Positions 55,001-62,300 of a DNA stretch of 64,000 bases are shown piece by piece. The notes beneath the pieces were generated by a model. The model was not told the origin of the DNA and searched no databases. It saw nothing but the letters and a program-made list of their open reading frames with translations. Positions within the stretch are counted from its first letter, which is position 1. The number at the start of each line of letters is the position of its first letter. Source of the DNA: Cupriavidus necator (GTDB lineage: Bacteria; Pseudomonadota; Gammaproteobacteria; Burkholderiales; Burkholderiaceae); assembly GCA_022041995.1 (NCBI GenBank), contig CP074381.1, positions 62,001 through 126,000 on the forward strand, in the 5' to 3' direction. A program made the translations under genes and the position numbers.

Positions 55001-55293
55001 CGATCCGGCAGGCGTGCCTGCTGCGCTTCCGGCCGATCATGATGACCACCTTCGCCGCGGTGATGGGCGCGCTGCCGCTGGCGCTGGGCCTGGGCGCCGG
55101 GGCCGAGTTGCGCCAGCCGCTGGGCCTGGCCGTGGTCGGCGGCCTGCTGTTCTCGCAGGTGATCACGCTGTTCATCACGCCGGTGATCTATCTGGCGCTG
55201 GACCGGTTCTCCGGGACGGGGCCGTTGCAGATCGATGCCGAGGGCAACAAGCTGCCGGAGAAGGCGCCGGCAGAGACGGTGCGCCAGCACTGA
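52096..55293 (+). CDS. RND multidrug efflux permease (MdtB/MdtC-like)
   Basis: This 1065-residue HAE1-type pump has the AcrB layout: helix 1 (RRPVMTVLLCLAVVVTGIVL), a large periplasmic loop, helices 2-7 containing LAVGLVVDDAIVMLENIVRH with the proton-relay Asp pair, and a second half with a similar loop and GVLMLIGIVKKNAIMMIDFA. Sequence features (YPTIPIAALPSFNSPVIQVT) resemble MdtB/MdtC and related pumps that export drugs, bile salts or metal chelators. It is translated just after the adaptor gene. Two TGTAA half-sites precede the operon. Confidence 0.95.
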   Translation: MTLSELCIRRPVMTVLLCLAVVVTGIVLYPTIPIAALPSFNSPVIQVTATLPGASPETMAASVATQLEKQFATIPGVSVISSSNTLGNSSITIEFNNDRNIDDAAVDVQAALFRAQRSLPIEMTVPPSYRKVNPADAPVLLLAINSPAMSLADLNAFGDNLISPTLATLPGVAQVQIFGQKRFAVRVRAHPDALAARGLTLDELATALNRANANTPVGTLDSARQTLTIQANRQLTSADAFRNIIVASQPNGALVRLSDVAEIEDSVETIKTGSWLNNERSIVLAVLRQPDANTVAVVDAIKAALPRLIAQMPGSVNVAVVNDRSNSIRESIHDVQFTLALTVALVVMVIFLFLRRAAATLIPTVSLPISLIGTVALMKAFGYSLDNVSLLAITLAVGLVVDDAIVMLENIVRHIEEGVPPLKAALAGSREMGFTILSISISLVAVFIPIFFMPGVIGLLFHEFAAVVSLAILVSALVSLTLIPMLCARFLSAENVPVDESHHAYGDHAPAQPAIAQKQTFGMRSTQWFENLFEFTLHRYARGLDWCLTHRRTVLAVAGLTFVLTAVLFVTIPKGFFPEEDIGQIQVNAEGPQDISFDAMAARLRDAAERMRANPAVKSVVVSIGGGPSPAINTGRMFIELKPLGERAKMPAVVESLRKDVSGIPGLAVYFSPVQNLRLGGRQSKSRYQYTLQSVKAGQLQDASDKLMAKMRADPIFRDVTSDSQQSGLEAQLSIDRDKANALGVQMQDVRTALYSAFGERQVSTIYTPIDNYYVILQAADVDRTDESAFSKLYVRSKTGQMVPVSAFATTERRVGPIAVNHQGQLPSVTVSFNLAPGAALGDASARIDRYRQETAMPSAIFTSWGGDAAVFQSSQATQIVLLVAAIAVIYTLLGVLYESYIHPLTILAGLPSAAVGALLTLFLFNVELSLIAVIGVLMLIGIVKKNAIMMIDFALAAQREQGMTPARAIRQACLLRFRPIMMTTFAAVMGALPLALGLGAGAELRQPLGLAVVGGLLFSQVITLFITPVIYLALDRFSGTGPLQIDAEGNKLPEKAPAETVRQH

Positions 55294-55314
55294 GGCGGCG
55301 CGTCTGTATGCCGT

Positions 55315-55593
55315 TCATGGCCCATTGCGCGGTTCCGCCAGAATCTCCCAGGGTACGTCCAGTGCCCTGGCGAGCTTCTGCAGCGCATCCCGGCTGCCTG
55401 CCCGGGAGCGGTTCTCGATCTGGCTGAGATAGGGCTTGCTCAGCGCGCACGCCTGGGCCAGCGCGTCTTGCGTCATTCGGCGGTAGTGGCGCCAGGCCTT
55501 GACGGGATGGTCGCCGGCCAGTTCGGCGTCGAGCACGGCGGCCGGCACGCGGAAGCCAACAAACATGCCTTGCATGTGGCAATTGCACCACAT
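55315..55593 (-). CDS. XRE-family HTH regulator
   Basis: This 92-residue protein has a Cro/C1-type HTH at the C-terminal end (RMTQDALAQACALSKPYLSQ, then IENRSRAGSRDALQKLARAL). The N-terminal 35 residues (RVPAAVLDAELAGDHPVKAW) resemble antitoxins of small toxin-antitoxin pairs in which the HTH follows a short toxin-binding segment. No toxin gene is evident on its upstream side, so it may be an orphan. Several Met codons near the start (1, 7 and 10) leave the exact start open. Confidence 0.75.
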   Translation of the reverse strand: MWCNCHMQGMFVGFRVPAAVLDAELAGDHPVKAWRHYRRMTQDALAQACALSKPYLSQIENRSRAGSRDALQKLARALDVPWEILAEPRNGP

Positions 55594-55663
55594 CTTTTGC
55601 GAGCCCGATATCGACGTGCCCGCATGACGACGTGAGCATCATCACCAACCCGGGCAAGCCCGT

Positions 55664-55840
55664 ATGGAGGTCGTGTCGCGCCAGGGCGAGAAGGTGGTGC
55701 GCTACCAGGCCAGCGGGCAAGTGGGCTCAGGCGATGGCATCAAGGCTGGCGTAGCCTATCGGATGAAGGACGGGTCGATGGTGTATGTGCCTGAGCAGGC
55801 GGGGCAGCAGGCCGCCAGTCCCACCACCACAACGAGATAA
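55664..55840 (+). CDS. Short hypothetical protein, possibly the 3' part of a broken gene
   Basis: The 58-residue frame (MEVVSRQGEKVVRYQASGQV, then GIKAGVAYRMKDGSMVYVPE) reads like real protein. No ribosome site precedes the ATG. In another phase just upstream, from a GTG at about 55633, the DNA encodes SIITNPGKPV, which would join smoothly to MEVVSRQG if one base were added. It therefore may be the end of a slightly longer gene with a frame break. The IS605-type element begins 18 bp downstream. Function unknown. Confidence 0.4.
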   Translation: MEVVSRQGEKVVRYQASGQVGSGDGIKAGVAYRMKDGSMVYVPEQAGQQAASPTTTTR

Positions 55841-55858
55841 GGAAAGGATCCTGGTGAT

Positions 55859-56010
55859 TTGACATCCTCCTCCCCCTCTCGCTGGTGCTCGCCGGCCGAA
55901 GGCCGGAAAGTGGGAGGATTCCTACTGCGCTACGTGATGCTCTACGTAGTCGCTTTGGCGGGTTCCTGCTTCACTGAGTGGCCTGACCGCGCCATCTCTC
56001 CACAGGCTAT
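55859..56010 (-). ncRNA. Candidate omega RNA of TnpB
   Basis: In IS605-type elements the guide RNA spans the 3' end of tnpB and the right end and reads out into the flank. Here the minus strand forms TCCTCCCAC pairing with GTGG/GGGAGGA-type sequence around a CCGGCCTTCGGCCGG hairpin (about 55894-55908), then GGATGTCAA. The adjoining flank, complement of 55841-55858, reads ATCACCAGGATCCTTTCC and would be the guide. The 5' limit is a guess. Confidence 0.45.
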
Positions 56011-57189
56011 CCGGGCATCGTCCTGCCCTTCCAACAGTTGCAATCCTCGTGTGAGGATGTTTATGGCGCCGACCACGTCGGCGTGGGCTTCGTAGCCACA
56101 TGCGACACAGGCGAACTTCGCCTGTGTCGTACGGTTCTCTGCGCTCACACATCCGCAGGCCGGACACGTCCGGCTCGTGTTCGCAGGCGGCACTGCCACC
56201 AACCAGCCGCCATTCCACGCCACTTTGTACTCCAACTGACGGCGGAACTCGAACCAGCCTTGATCGAGTATGGCCTTGTTCAGGCCCGACTTGGCCTTCA
56301 CGTTCTTCCCCGGCGCTTCGACACTGCCTGCTGCAGAGCTGGACATGTTTCGCACCTTCAAGTCCTCGATACTCACCATCGCGTGGCTATTGCTGATCGT
56401 GGTCGTGGCCTTGTGCAGGTAGTCGCGGCGAGCGTTGCCAATGCGCGTATGGGTGCGCTGGACGCGGGCCTTGGCCTTCTTCCAGTTGCTGCTGAACTTC
56501 GTCTTGCGGCTCATCGCCCGCTGCGCGCGGCGCAGGCGGGCTTCGTGCCGCTTGAAACTGTTGAGCGGCGCGAGGAAGCTGCCGTCGCTCATCGTGGCGA
56601 AGCGCGCGATGCCCATGTCGATGCCGACCGCGCCGGCGGCCTGAGGCACAGGCTGCTCGACTTCGCGCGCTGTCTGGATCGACACGTACCACTTGCCGCC
56701 CGACAGGCTCACGGTGGCATTGCGCACTTCGCCGAGCACGTCTCGACTGTTGCAGTAGCGCAGCCAGCCAAGCTTGGGTAGGAAGATGCGGCTGTTCGCC
56801 TGATCCAGTTTGATCTGTTTCGGATCGGGGTAGCGGAAGCTGTCGTGCTGGCCCTTCTTTTTGCGCCGTGGAAACGCAGCACGCTTCGCAAAAAAATTGG
56901 CGTAGGCGCGCTCCAGGTCCTTCAGCGCCTGCTGCAGGGGGTGAACTGGCGACTCAGAAAGCCACGATGCGACCCGGCCCGAGGGCAGCTGTGCGCCGTT
57001 GCGCCAGGCCGTGAGTTCCTTGCACAGCCCAGCGTAGCCGAGCTTCTTCTCGCTGCGCTCGTGACGAGCTGCTTGCAGCGCCAGCGCCTCGTTATAGACG
57101 ACCCGGCACGATCCAGCGAAGCGGCACAAATCGCGCTGCTGTTCGCCAGTCGGCCTCAGTTCGTATTTGAAGGCTTGGAGTCGTTGCAC
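55942..57189 (-). CDS. tnpB: TnpB, RNA-guided nuclease of an IS605-type element
   Basis: This protein of about 415 residues is a RuvC-like nuclease related to Cas12. The N-terminal part has QRLQAFKYELRPTGEQQRDL and GSCRVVYNEALALQ. The RuvC acidic residues all appear intact: Asp in VGIDMGIARFATM, Glu in VSIEDLKVRNMS, and Asp in the HADVVGAINI block. The zinc ribbon is CPACGCVSAENRTTQAKFAC followed by VACGYEAHADVVG. The start is a GTG at 57189 or 57195, since no ATG is close; a longer upstream frame overlaps tnpA and is unlikely. All key residues are present, so it may be active. Confidence 0.93.
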   Translation of the reverse strand: MQRLQAFKYELRPTGEQQRDLCRFAGSCRVVYNEALALQAARHERSEKKLGYAGLCKELTAWRNGAQLPSGRVASWLSESPVHPLQQALKDLERAYANFFAKRAAFPRRKKKGQHDSFRYPDPKQIKLDQANSRIFLPKLGWLRYCNSRDVLGEVRNATVSLSGGKWYVSIQTAREVEQPVPQAAGAVGIDMGIARFATMSDGSFLAPLNSFKRHEARLRRAQRAMSRKTKFSSNWKKAKARVQRTHTRIGNARRDYLHKATTTISNSHAMVSIEDLKVRNMSSSAAGSVEAPGKNVKAKSGLNKAILDQGWFEFRRQLEYKVAWNGGWLVAVPPANTSRTCPACGCVSAENRTTQAKFACVACGYEAHADVVGAINILTRGLQLLEGQDDARIACGEMARSGHSVKQEPAKATT

Positions 57190-57211
57190 CGGCACAGTAT
57201 AGTTTTGGTCT

Positions 57212-57628
57212 ATGAGCGACGACAACGACATTCGGCACGGAAGACACTGTACCTTTCTGATGCACGTACATTTGGTCTTCGTAACCAAATGCCGTAGGGA
57301 AGTGTTCACCAAGGAGATCCTCGACAATCTCCGGTGCATCTTTGCTAGCGTCTGCGCAGACTTCGAGGCGCAACTGGTGGAGTTCGACGGCGAGGACGAT
57401 CATGTTCACCTGCTGGTAAATTATCCGCCTAAGGTCTCGGTTTCGGCGCTGGTGAATAGCCTGAAAGGTGTTTCCAGTCGCGTGATACGCAAGAAAAACT
57501 ACCCCAGCATTCGGCGCAAGCTGTGGGGCAGTGCGCTATGGTCGCCGTCCTACTTTGCTGGAAGCTGTGGCGGCGCCCCCATTGAGATCATCCGCCAGTA
57601 CATTGAACAACAGCAGACGCCACACTAA
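57212..57628 (+). CDS. tnpA: TnpA, IS200-type HUH/Y1 transposase
   Basis: This 138-residue protein cuts and joins single-stranded DNA ends. The HUH metal motif is DDHVHLLVNYPP, and the catalytic Tyr is in IEIIRQYIEQQ. The opening HLVFVTKCRREVFTKEILDN is typical. Length and motifs are complete, so the transposase looks functional. The start is 16-22 bp from the divergent tnpB start; both promoters must overlap there. Confidence 0.95.
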   Translation: MSDDNDIRHGRHCTFLMHVHLVFVTKCRREVFTKEILDNLRCIFASVCADFEAQLVEFDGEDDHVHLLVNYPPKVSVSALVNSLKGVSSRVIRKKNYPSIRRKLWGSALWSPSYFAGSCGGAPIEIIRQYIEQQQTPH

Positions 57629-57725
57629 CGGCCGTAATGGACGCCTTCGGCGTCCGCGTATCCTTCCTCGCCCTGAAGGACGAGGCTTGCCGCGCCCCGG
57701 GTCATTCCGTTTGCCTGTCGCCAAC

Positions 57726-58547
57726 ATGCGTGCCGGCATGCTGGCCGCGGCTGTCGCTGTGCTGGCCACCGGCTGCGCCGCCACCCGCCCGGCGCCCGAG
57801 GCGGTCAGCGCCGCCTTCGCCGGCAAGTCCTACGTGCTGCTGGGCGAGGTCCACGACAACGCCGCCGCGCAGCAGCAGCGCCTGGCCGCGCTGACGCGTG
57901 CCGTCGAGCAAGGCTGGCGCCCGGCCATCGCCATGGAGCAGTTCGACCGCGAGCGCCAGGCCGATATCGAGCGCGCCCGCCGCGAGCGCCCGCGCGATGC
58001 CGACTACCTGATCGCCCAGGCCGGCGGCGGTGCCTGGCAATGGCCGCTGTACCGGCCGGTGGTGGCGCTGGCGCTGCAGTACGACCTGCCACTGGCGGCG
58101 GCCAACCTGTCGCGCGCCGACGCCGGCAAGATCGTGCGCGGTGGACTGGACAGCCTGTTCACGGCCGGCGAGCGCCGGCAACTGGGCCTGTCCGGTGCGC
58201 TGCCCGACGACCTCGTGGCCGCGCAGACGGCGGTGCTTGACCGGGGGCACTGCGGCAATTTCCCCAAGGCCATGCTGCCCGGGATGCTGGCGGCGCAGGC
58301 CGCGCGCGATGCGGTGATGGCGCAGATGCTGCGCCCCTACGCGCAGCGCGGCGTGGTGCTGATCGCCGGCAACGGCCACGTGCGGCGCGACATCGGCGTG
58401 CCGCGCTGGCTGCAGGCCGAGGCGGGCCAGGTGGTCAGCATAGGCTATGTGGAAAACCAGCCGGCCGATGGCGAGTTCGACATGGCGGTAGTGGTGCCGG
58501 GGGTTGAGCGGAAGGATCCCTGCCTGCAGGCGACGCCGGCGGGATAA
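57726..58547 (+). CDS. ChaN-family haem-binding-type lipoprotein
   Basis: This 273-residue protein has a lipoprotein signal (MRAGMLAAAVAVLATGCAAT, lipobox Cys at 17) and a ChaN-like domain: YVLLGEVHDNAAAQQQRLAA, AIAMEQFDRERQADIERARR and a C-terminal GVVLIAGNGHVRRDIGVPRWL. The Glu-x-His-Asp-Asn and Gly-Asn-Gly-His motifs are the conserved core; ChaN from Campylobacter binds haem. The IS605-type element ends only 20-30 bp upstream, so the native promoter may have been displaced. No close SD is seen. Confidence 0.88.
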   Translation: MRAGMLAAAVAVLATGCAATRPAPEAVSAAFAGKSYVLLGEVHDNAAAQQQRLAALTRAVEQGWRPAIAMEQFDRERQADIERARRERPRDADYLIAQAGGGAWQWPLYRPVVALALQYDLPLAAANLSRADAGKIVRGGLDSLFTAGERRQLGLSGALPDDLVAAQTAVLDRGHCGNFPKAMLPGMLAAQAARDAVMAQMLRPYAQRGVVLIAGNGHVRRDIGVPRWLQAEAGQVVSIGYVENQPADGEFDMAVVVPGVERKDPCLQATPAG

Positions 58548-58618
58548 GTTACCCACCACGACGACAAGGCACGCGCTGTTGGGTGCGCCAAGACCGCCCG
58601 AGCTTGCCTCAGCAAGGT

Positions 58619-58653
58619 GTTCTCCCTCTCCCCGCAAGCGGGAGAAGGGAGAA
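58619..58653. repeat. REP-like palindrome, imperfect copy
   Basis: TTCTCCCTCTCCCCGC and GCGGGAGAAGGGAGAA pair imperfectly around CAA-type loop bases. It is the second copy of the family seen at 44991-45020. Confidence 0.65.
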
Positions 58654-58708
58654 AACAGGCGGCATGCTTAGGCGCCATCCACGTAAACCCCGACCCTTTC
58701 TTCCCCCA

Positions 58709-58727
58709 TTTGACAGCCTTTTGACAG
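58709..58727. promoter_or_regulatory. TTTGACAG direct repeat at 11-bp spacing
   Basis: TTTGACAG occurs at 58709-58716 and 58720-58727. Tandem half-sites about one turn apart fit an OmpR-type regulator, for example a TctD-like one. Each also contains TTGACA, so a -35 element is an alternative, although no well-spaced -10 follows. Confidence 0.45.
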
Positions 58728-58965
58728 TTTTCCCCGCCTAGAATCCGCCCCATGACCGGTAGTTCCGGTCAGACGTTCACCAAAAGTCCAAGAACAGTCC
58801 CGGCCGTGCCTTGCCGCGCCGGACAGGAGACAAGCACCGGCATCGCGCTTTCGGGCGTGCCGGGCCCATTTCCCGTCCCGCAACGCAGTGGCTGCCGGAA
58901 CCCCGGGTCGGATCGCGGCTGCCAGCTTCGTGGCATGCGATCACCGGTACAACCAGGAGACCGCT

Positions 58966-59934
58966 ATGCGCCGCACCTATTCCCGCCTGGCCCATGCCGT
59001 GATGGCATCGGCCGCCGTTGCCGCCACCTTCGCCGCCGCGCCGGCCTTTGCGCTGGACAGCATCAAGGTCATGATCGGCGCCAACCCCGGCGGCGGCTTT
59101 GACCAGACCGGCCGCTCGCTGGGCGCCGCGATGATTGCCGCGGGCACGGCCAAGACCGCCTCGTACGACAACAAGGGCGGCGCCGGCGGCACCATCGCGC
59201 TGACGCAGTTCGTCAATACCGACAAGGGCAACCCCAATGCGCTGATGGTGGTGGGCGCGGTGATGGTGGGCGCGATCGAGACCAACCATCCGCCGGTCAC
59301 GCTGAAGAACGCCACCCCGATCGCGCGCCTGTTCGCCGACACCATGGTCATCACCGTGCCGGCCAGCTCGCCGATCAAGTCGGTCAAGGACCTGGCCACG
59401 CAGCTCAAGGCCAACCCGGGCAGCGTCAGCTGGGGCGGCGGCTCCAAGGGTTCGATCGACCACATCCTGGCCGGCCTGATCGCCAAGGAAACGGGCGTCG
59501 ATCCGAAGAAGATCAACTACGTGCCCTTCCAGGGCGGCGGCGAAGCCTCGGCCTCGATCATGGGCGGCCACGTGACGGTGGGCATTGCCGGCGTGTCCGA
59601 GTTCCTGCCCTTCATCAAGAGCGGCAAGATGCGCGCGCTGGCGGTGACCTCCAAGGACCGCGTCGCCGATATCCCGACGCTCAAGGAGCAAGGCATCAAT
59701 GTCGAGATCTACAACTGGCGCGGCGTGTACGGCGCGCCCGGCATCAGCGCCGAGCAGCGCAAGGCCATGATCGACGCCGTGGTCAAGGCCACCGAGAGCA
59801 AGGCCTGGAAGGACACGCTGCAGAAGAATGACTGGACCCCGTTCCTGCTGACCGGCGACGAGTTCGGCAAGTTCGTCGACAGCGAATCGGCCCGCCTGGG
59901 CGGCTCGCTGCGTGAACTGGGCGTGGCCAAGTAA
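58966..59934 (+). CDS. Tripartite tricarboxylate transporter substrate-binding protein (Bug family)
   Basis: This 322-residue periplasmic protein has a signal peptide (ASAAVAATFAAAPAFA) and the Bug fold: IKVMIGANPGGGFDQTGRSL, YDNKGGAGGTIALTQFV, and DHILAGLIAKETGVDPKKIN. Bug proteins deliver carboxylates to TctAB permeases. The ATG at 58966 has AGGAGA eight bases ahead. tctB and tctA follow. A GC hairpin lies in the 220-bp gap before tctB and may let the binding protein be made in excess. Confidence 0.95.
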   Translation: MRRTYSRLAHAVMASAAVAATFAAAPAFALDSIKVMIGANPGGGFDQTGRSLGAAMIAAGTAKTASYDNKGGAGGTIALTQFVNTDKGNPNALMVVGAVMVGAIETNHPPVTLKNATPIARLFADTMVITVPASSPIKSVKDLATQLKANPGSVSWGGGSKGSIDHILAGLIAKETGVDPKKINYVPFQGGGEASASIMGGHVTVGIAGVSEFLPFIKSGKMRALAVTSKDRVADIPTLKEQGINVEIYNWRGVYGAPGISAEQRKAMIDAVVKATESKAWKDTLQKNDWTPFLLTGDEFGKFVDSESARLGGSLRELGVAK

Positions 59935-59994
59935 GGGCTGCCTGCAATACCGCACTATCGCTTCAAGCTGCTTTACCTGTCGTGCCTGCCAACA

Positions 59995-60015
59995 CCGCCG
60001 GGCTGAGCCCGGCGG
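59995..60015 (+). terminator. Intercistronic hairpin between the Bug gene and tctB
   Basis: CCGCCGGGCT (59995-60004) and AGCCCGGCGG (60006-60015) are perfect complements around one base. No T run follows, so it is more likely an RNA-stabilising or attenuating hairpin than a true terminator. Confidence 0.5.
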
Positions 60016-60155
60016 CAGGAACACGGCGCAGGGCCCGGTGTCCACCTGCGATACCAGACAAAAAAATCATATGTCGCCGGGCCCTGCTGCCGCGCGGGCA
60101 ACCCAGCCAGCGTCGCGGACGCCAGCGCCCCCGTGCTGGCGAAAAAGGAGTCTCC

Positions 60156-60629
60156 ATGAAACCCTCGCACCTCGCCATCGGCATTGCCGTGCTGGCGCTC
60201 TCGCTGTTCTACTTCCTCGGGCTGTCCGGCATTTCCGGCGAAGAGGGCTACGCCGGCCTGTCGCCGCGCTTCGTGCCCACGCTGGTGGCTATCGGCCTGG
60301 CCGTGTGCGGCGCGCTGCTGACCTGGCAAGGCGTGCGCGGCGGCTTCCGCAACATGCCGGAAGAAGATGCCGAGCTGCCCAGCGCGCCGCACAACTTCGG
60401 CGGCTTCCTGTGGGTGGCCGCGGGCCTGGTGCTGAACATGGCGCTGATCGGCACGCTTGGCTTCGTGTTCGCTTCCACGCTGCTGATGGTGTGCGTGGCG
60501 CGTGGCTACGGCAGCCGCCGCATCGTGCGCGACGCGCTGATCGGCCTGTGCATCACGGTGCCGATGTGGGCGCTGTTTGAGTTTCTGCTCGGCATCAACT
60601 TGCCGCTGCTGCCCATCGCCGGCTTCTGA
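60156..60629 (+). CDS. tctB: TctB-family small permease subunit
   Basis: This 157-residue protein has four hydrophobic helices ([59 protein letters not shown], then a C-terminal one). TctB is the small membrane subunit of tripartite tricarboxylate transporters. AAGGAG lies seven bases before the ATG at 60156. tctA begins 32 bp later. Confidence 0.93.
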   Translation: MKPSHLAIGIAVLALSLFYFLGLSGISGEEGYAGLSPRFVPTLVAIGLAVCGALLTWQGVRGGFRNMPEEDAELPSAPHNFGGFLWVAAGLVLNMALIGTLGFVFASTLLMVCVARGYGSRRIVRDALIGLCITVPMWALFEFLLGINLPLLPIAGF

Positions 60630-60661
60630 GCCCGCCCGCCCGTCCAGCAAGGAGTCTTCGA

Positions 60662-62176
60662 ATGGATACCCTGAACCAGCTGATGCACGGCTTTGCCGTG
60701 GCCATCACGCCGATCAACCTGATGTGGGCCCTGGTGGGCTGCTTCCTTGGCACCGCCATCGGCGTGCTGCCGGGCATCGGCCCCGCGCTGACGGTGGCGA
60801 TGCTGCTGCCGCTGACCGCCAAGGTGGAACCGACCGCGGCGCTGATCATGTTTGCCGGCATCTACTACGGCGCGATGTACGGCGGCTCGACCACCTCGAT
60901 CCTGATGAACACCCCAGGCGAGTCCTCCACCATGGTCACGGCCATGGAAGGCAACCTGATGGCCAAGAACGGGCGCGCCGGCCCGGCGCTGGCCACCGCG
61001 GCGATCGGCTCGTTCGTGGCCGGCACCATCGCCACCGTGCTGCTGTCGATGTTCGCGCCGGTGGCGGCGGACGTGGCACTGCAGTTCGGCCCGGGCGAGT
61101 ACTTCATGATCATGCTGCTGGCCTTCACCACGGTCTCCGCCGTGCTGGGCTCGTCGCTGCTGCGCGGCATGACCGCATTGTTCCTGGGCCTGGGCATCGG
61201 CCTGATCGGCATGGATTCGCTGTCGGGCCAGACCCGCTATTCGATGAACGTGCAGGAGCTGTACGACGGCATCGACATCGTGGTGGTGGCGGTAGGCCTC
61301 TTCGCCGTGGGCGAGGCGCTGTTCAACGCGTTCTTCCCGCAGCCGGTGGGCACGTTCAACAAGCTCAGCTCGGTCCACATGAACAAGTCGGACTGGAAGC
61401 GCTCGATCCCGGCGTGGATCCGCGGCACCGTCATCGGCTTCCCGTTCGGGCTGATCCCCGCCGGCGGCGCCGAGATCCCGACCTTCCTGTCGTATGCCAC
61501 CGAGAAGAAGCTGTCGGACCACAAGGAAGAGTTCGGCAAGGTCGGCGCGATTGAAGGCGTGGCCGGCCCCGAAGCGGCCAACAACGCCGCCGTGACCGCG
61601 ACGCTGGCCCCCCTGCTGACGCTGGGCATCCCGACCTCGAACACCACCGCGATCCTGCTGGCCGCGTTCCAGAACTACAACCTGCAGCCGGGCCCGATGC
61701 TGTTCCAGACCTCGGGCGACCTGGTGTGGGGCCTGCTGGCATCGCTGTATATCGGCAACGTGATGCTGCTGGTGCTGAACCTGCCGGCGATCGGCCTGTG
61801 GGTGCGCATGCTGCGCGTGCCCACGCCGCTGCTGTACGGCGGCATCCTGATCTTCGCGGGCCTGGGCGCCTACGGCATCCGCCAGTCGTGGTTCGACCTG
61901 CTGCTGCTGTTCGTGGTCGGCCTGCTGGGCATGGTGATGCGCCGCTTCGACTTTCCCACCGCGCCGGTGATCGTCGGCATGATCCTGGGGCCGATGGCCG
62001 AGAAGCAGCTGCGCAATGCGCTGTCGATCGGCCAGGGCGACTGGACGCTGTTCCTGCGCCAGCCGATCTCGGCCACCATCCTGGCGCTGACCGTGGCGGT
62101 GGTGGTGATCCCGCGCCTGTTGCGCTGGCACGCGACCCGCACCTCGGCGCACGCGCAGGCCGACAACGCGGCATGA
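60662..62176 (+). CDS. tctA: TctA-family large permease subunit
   Basis: This 504-residue protein has 11-12 hydrophobic helices. Typical TctA segments are [40 protein letters not shown] with the Gly-Gly-Ser-Thr-Thr motif, [14 protein letters not shown] and [17 protein letters not shown]. It forms the substrate channel that uses the ion gradient. AAGGAG precedes the ATG. A terminator follows, closing the Bug-tctB-tctA operon. Confidence 0.96.
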   Translation: MDTLNQLMHGFAVAITPINLMWALVGCFLGTAIGVLPGIGPALTVAMLLPLTAKVEPTAALIMFAGIYYGAMYGGSTTSILMNTPGESSTMVTAMEGNLMAKNGRAGPALATAAIGSFVAGTIATVLLSMFAPVAADVALQFGPGEYFMIMLLAFTTVSAVLGSSLLRGMTALFLGLGIGLIGMDSLSGQTRYSMNVQELYDGIDIVVVAVGLFAVGEALFNAFFPQPVGTFNKLSSVHMNKSDWKRSIPAWIRGTVIGFPFGLIPAGGAEIPTFLSYATEKKLSDHKEEFGKVGAIEGVAGPEAANNAAVTATLAPLLTLGIPTSNTTAILLAAFQNYNLQPGPMLFQTSGDLVWGLLASLYIGNVMLLVLNLPAIGLWVRMLRVPTPLLYGGILIFAGLGAYGIRQSWFDLLLLFVVGLLGMVMRRFDFPTAPVIVGMILGPMAEKQLRNALSIGQGDWTLFLRQPISATILALTVAVVVIPRLLRWHATRTSAHAQADNAA

Positions 62177-62203
62177 TGCGCGCGATCTTGCGGTAAGCTT
62201 TGC

Positions 62204-62246
62204 GAGGCCCGCACGCCAACGGCGCGCGGGCCTCTTGTCTTTTGTC
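62204..62246 (+). terminator. Terminator of the tct operon
   Basis: GAGGCCCGC (62204-62212) and GCGGGCCTC (62226-62234) form a 9-bp stem, followed by TTGTCTTTTG. Confidence 0.8.
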
Positions 62247-62300
62247 GTCCGTGTTCCAGAACAACAAGCCGCCGGCGCTCCCGCGCCAGGCCGCTGTCAC

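Larger units (their letters stand above)
55859..57705. mobile_element. IS605-type insertion sequence with divergent tnpA and tnpB
   Basis: The element carries an IS200-type transposase (tnpA, plus strand) and a TnpB gene on the minus strand, the divergent layout of IS605. The end behind tnpB reads, on the minus strand, GGAATCCTCCCAC, a GC hairpin and then GGGGGAGGAGGATGTCAA. TCAA is the usual right-end cleavage tetranucleotide of the family, so that boundary is probably 55859. The other end has hairpins GGACGCC/GGCGTCC (57639-57655) and CCTCG/CGAGG (57666-57685) and stops near 57690-57712; I could not fix the exact base. The ChaN-like gene starts just beyond. Confidence 0.88.
58548..58965. 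other. Intergenic region upstream of the tct operon
   Basis: This 418-bp stretch holds a REP-like palindrome at 58619-58653 and the TTTGACAG repeats at 58709-58727. No gene is visible; an upstream extension of the Bug gene to an ATG at 58888 lacks a signal peptide at its start. Confidence 0.5.
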
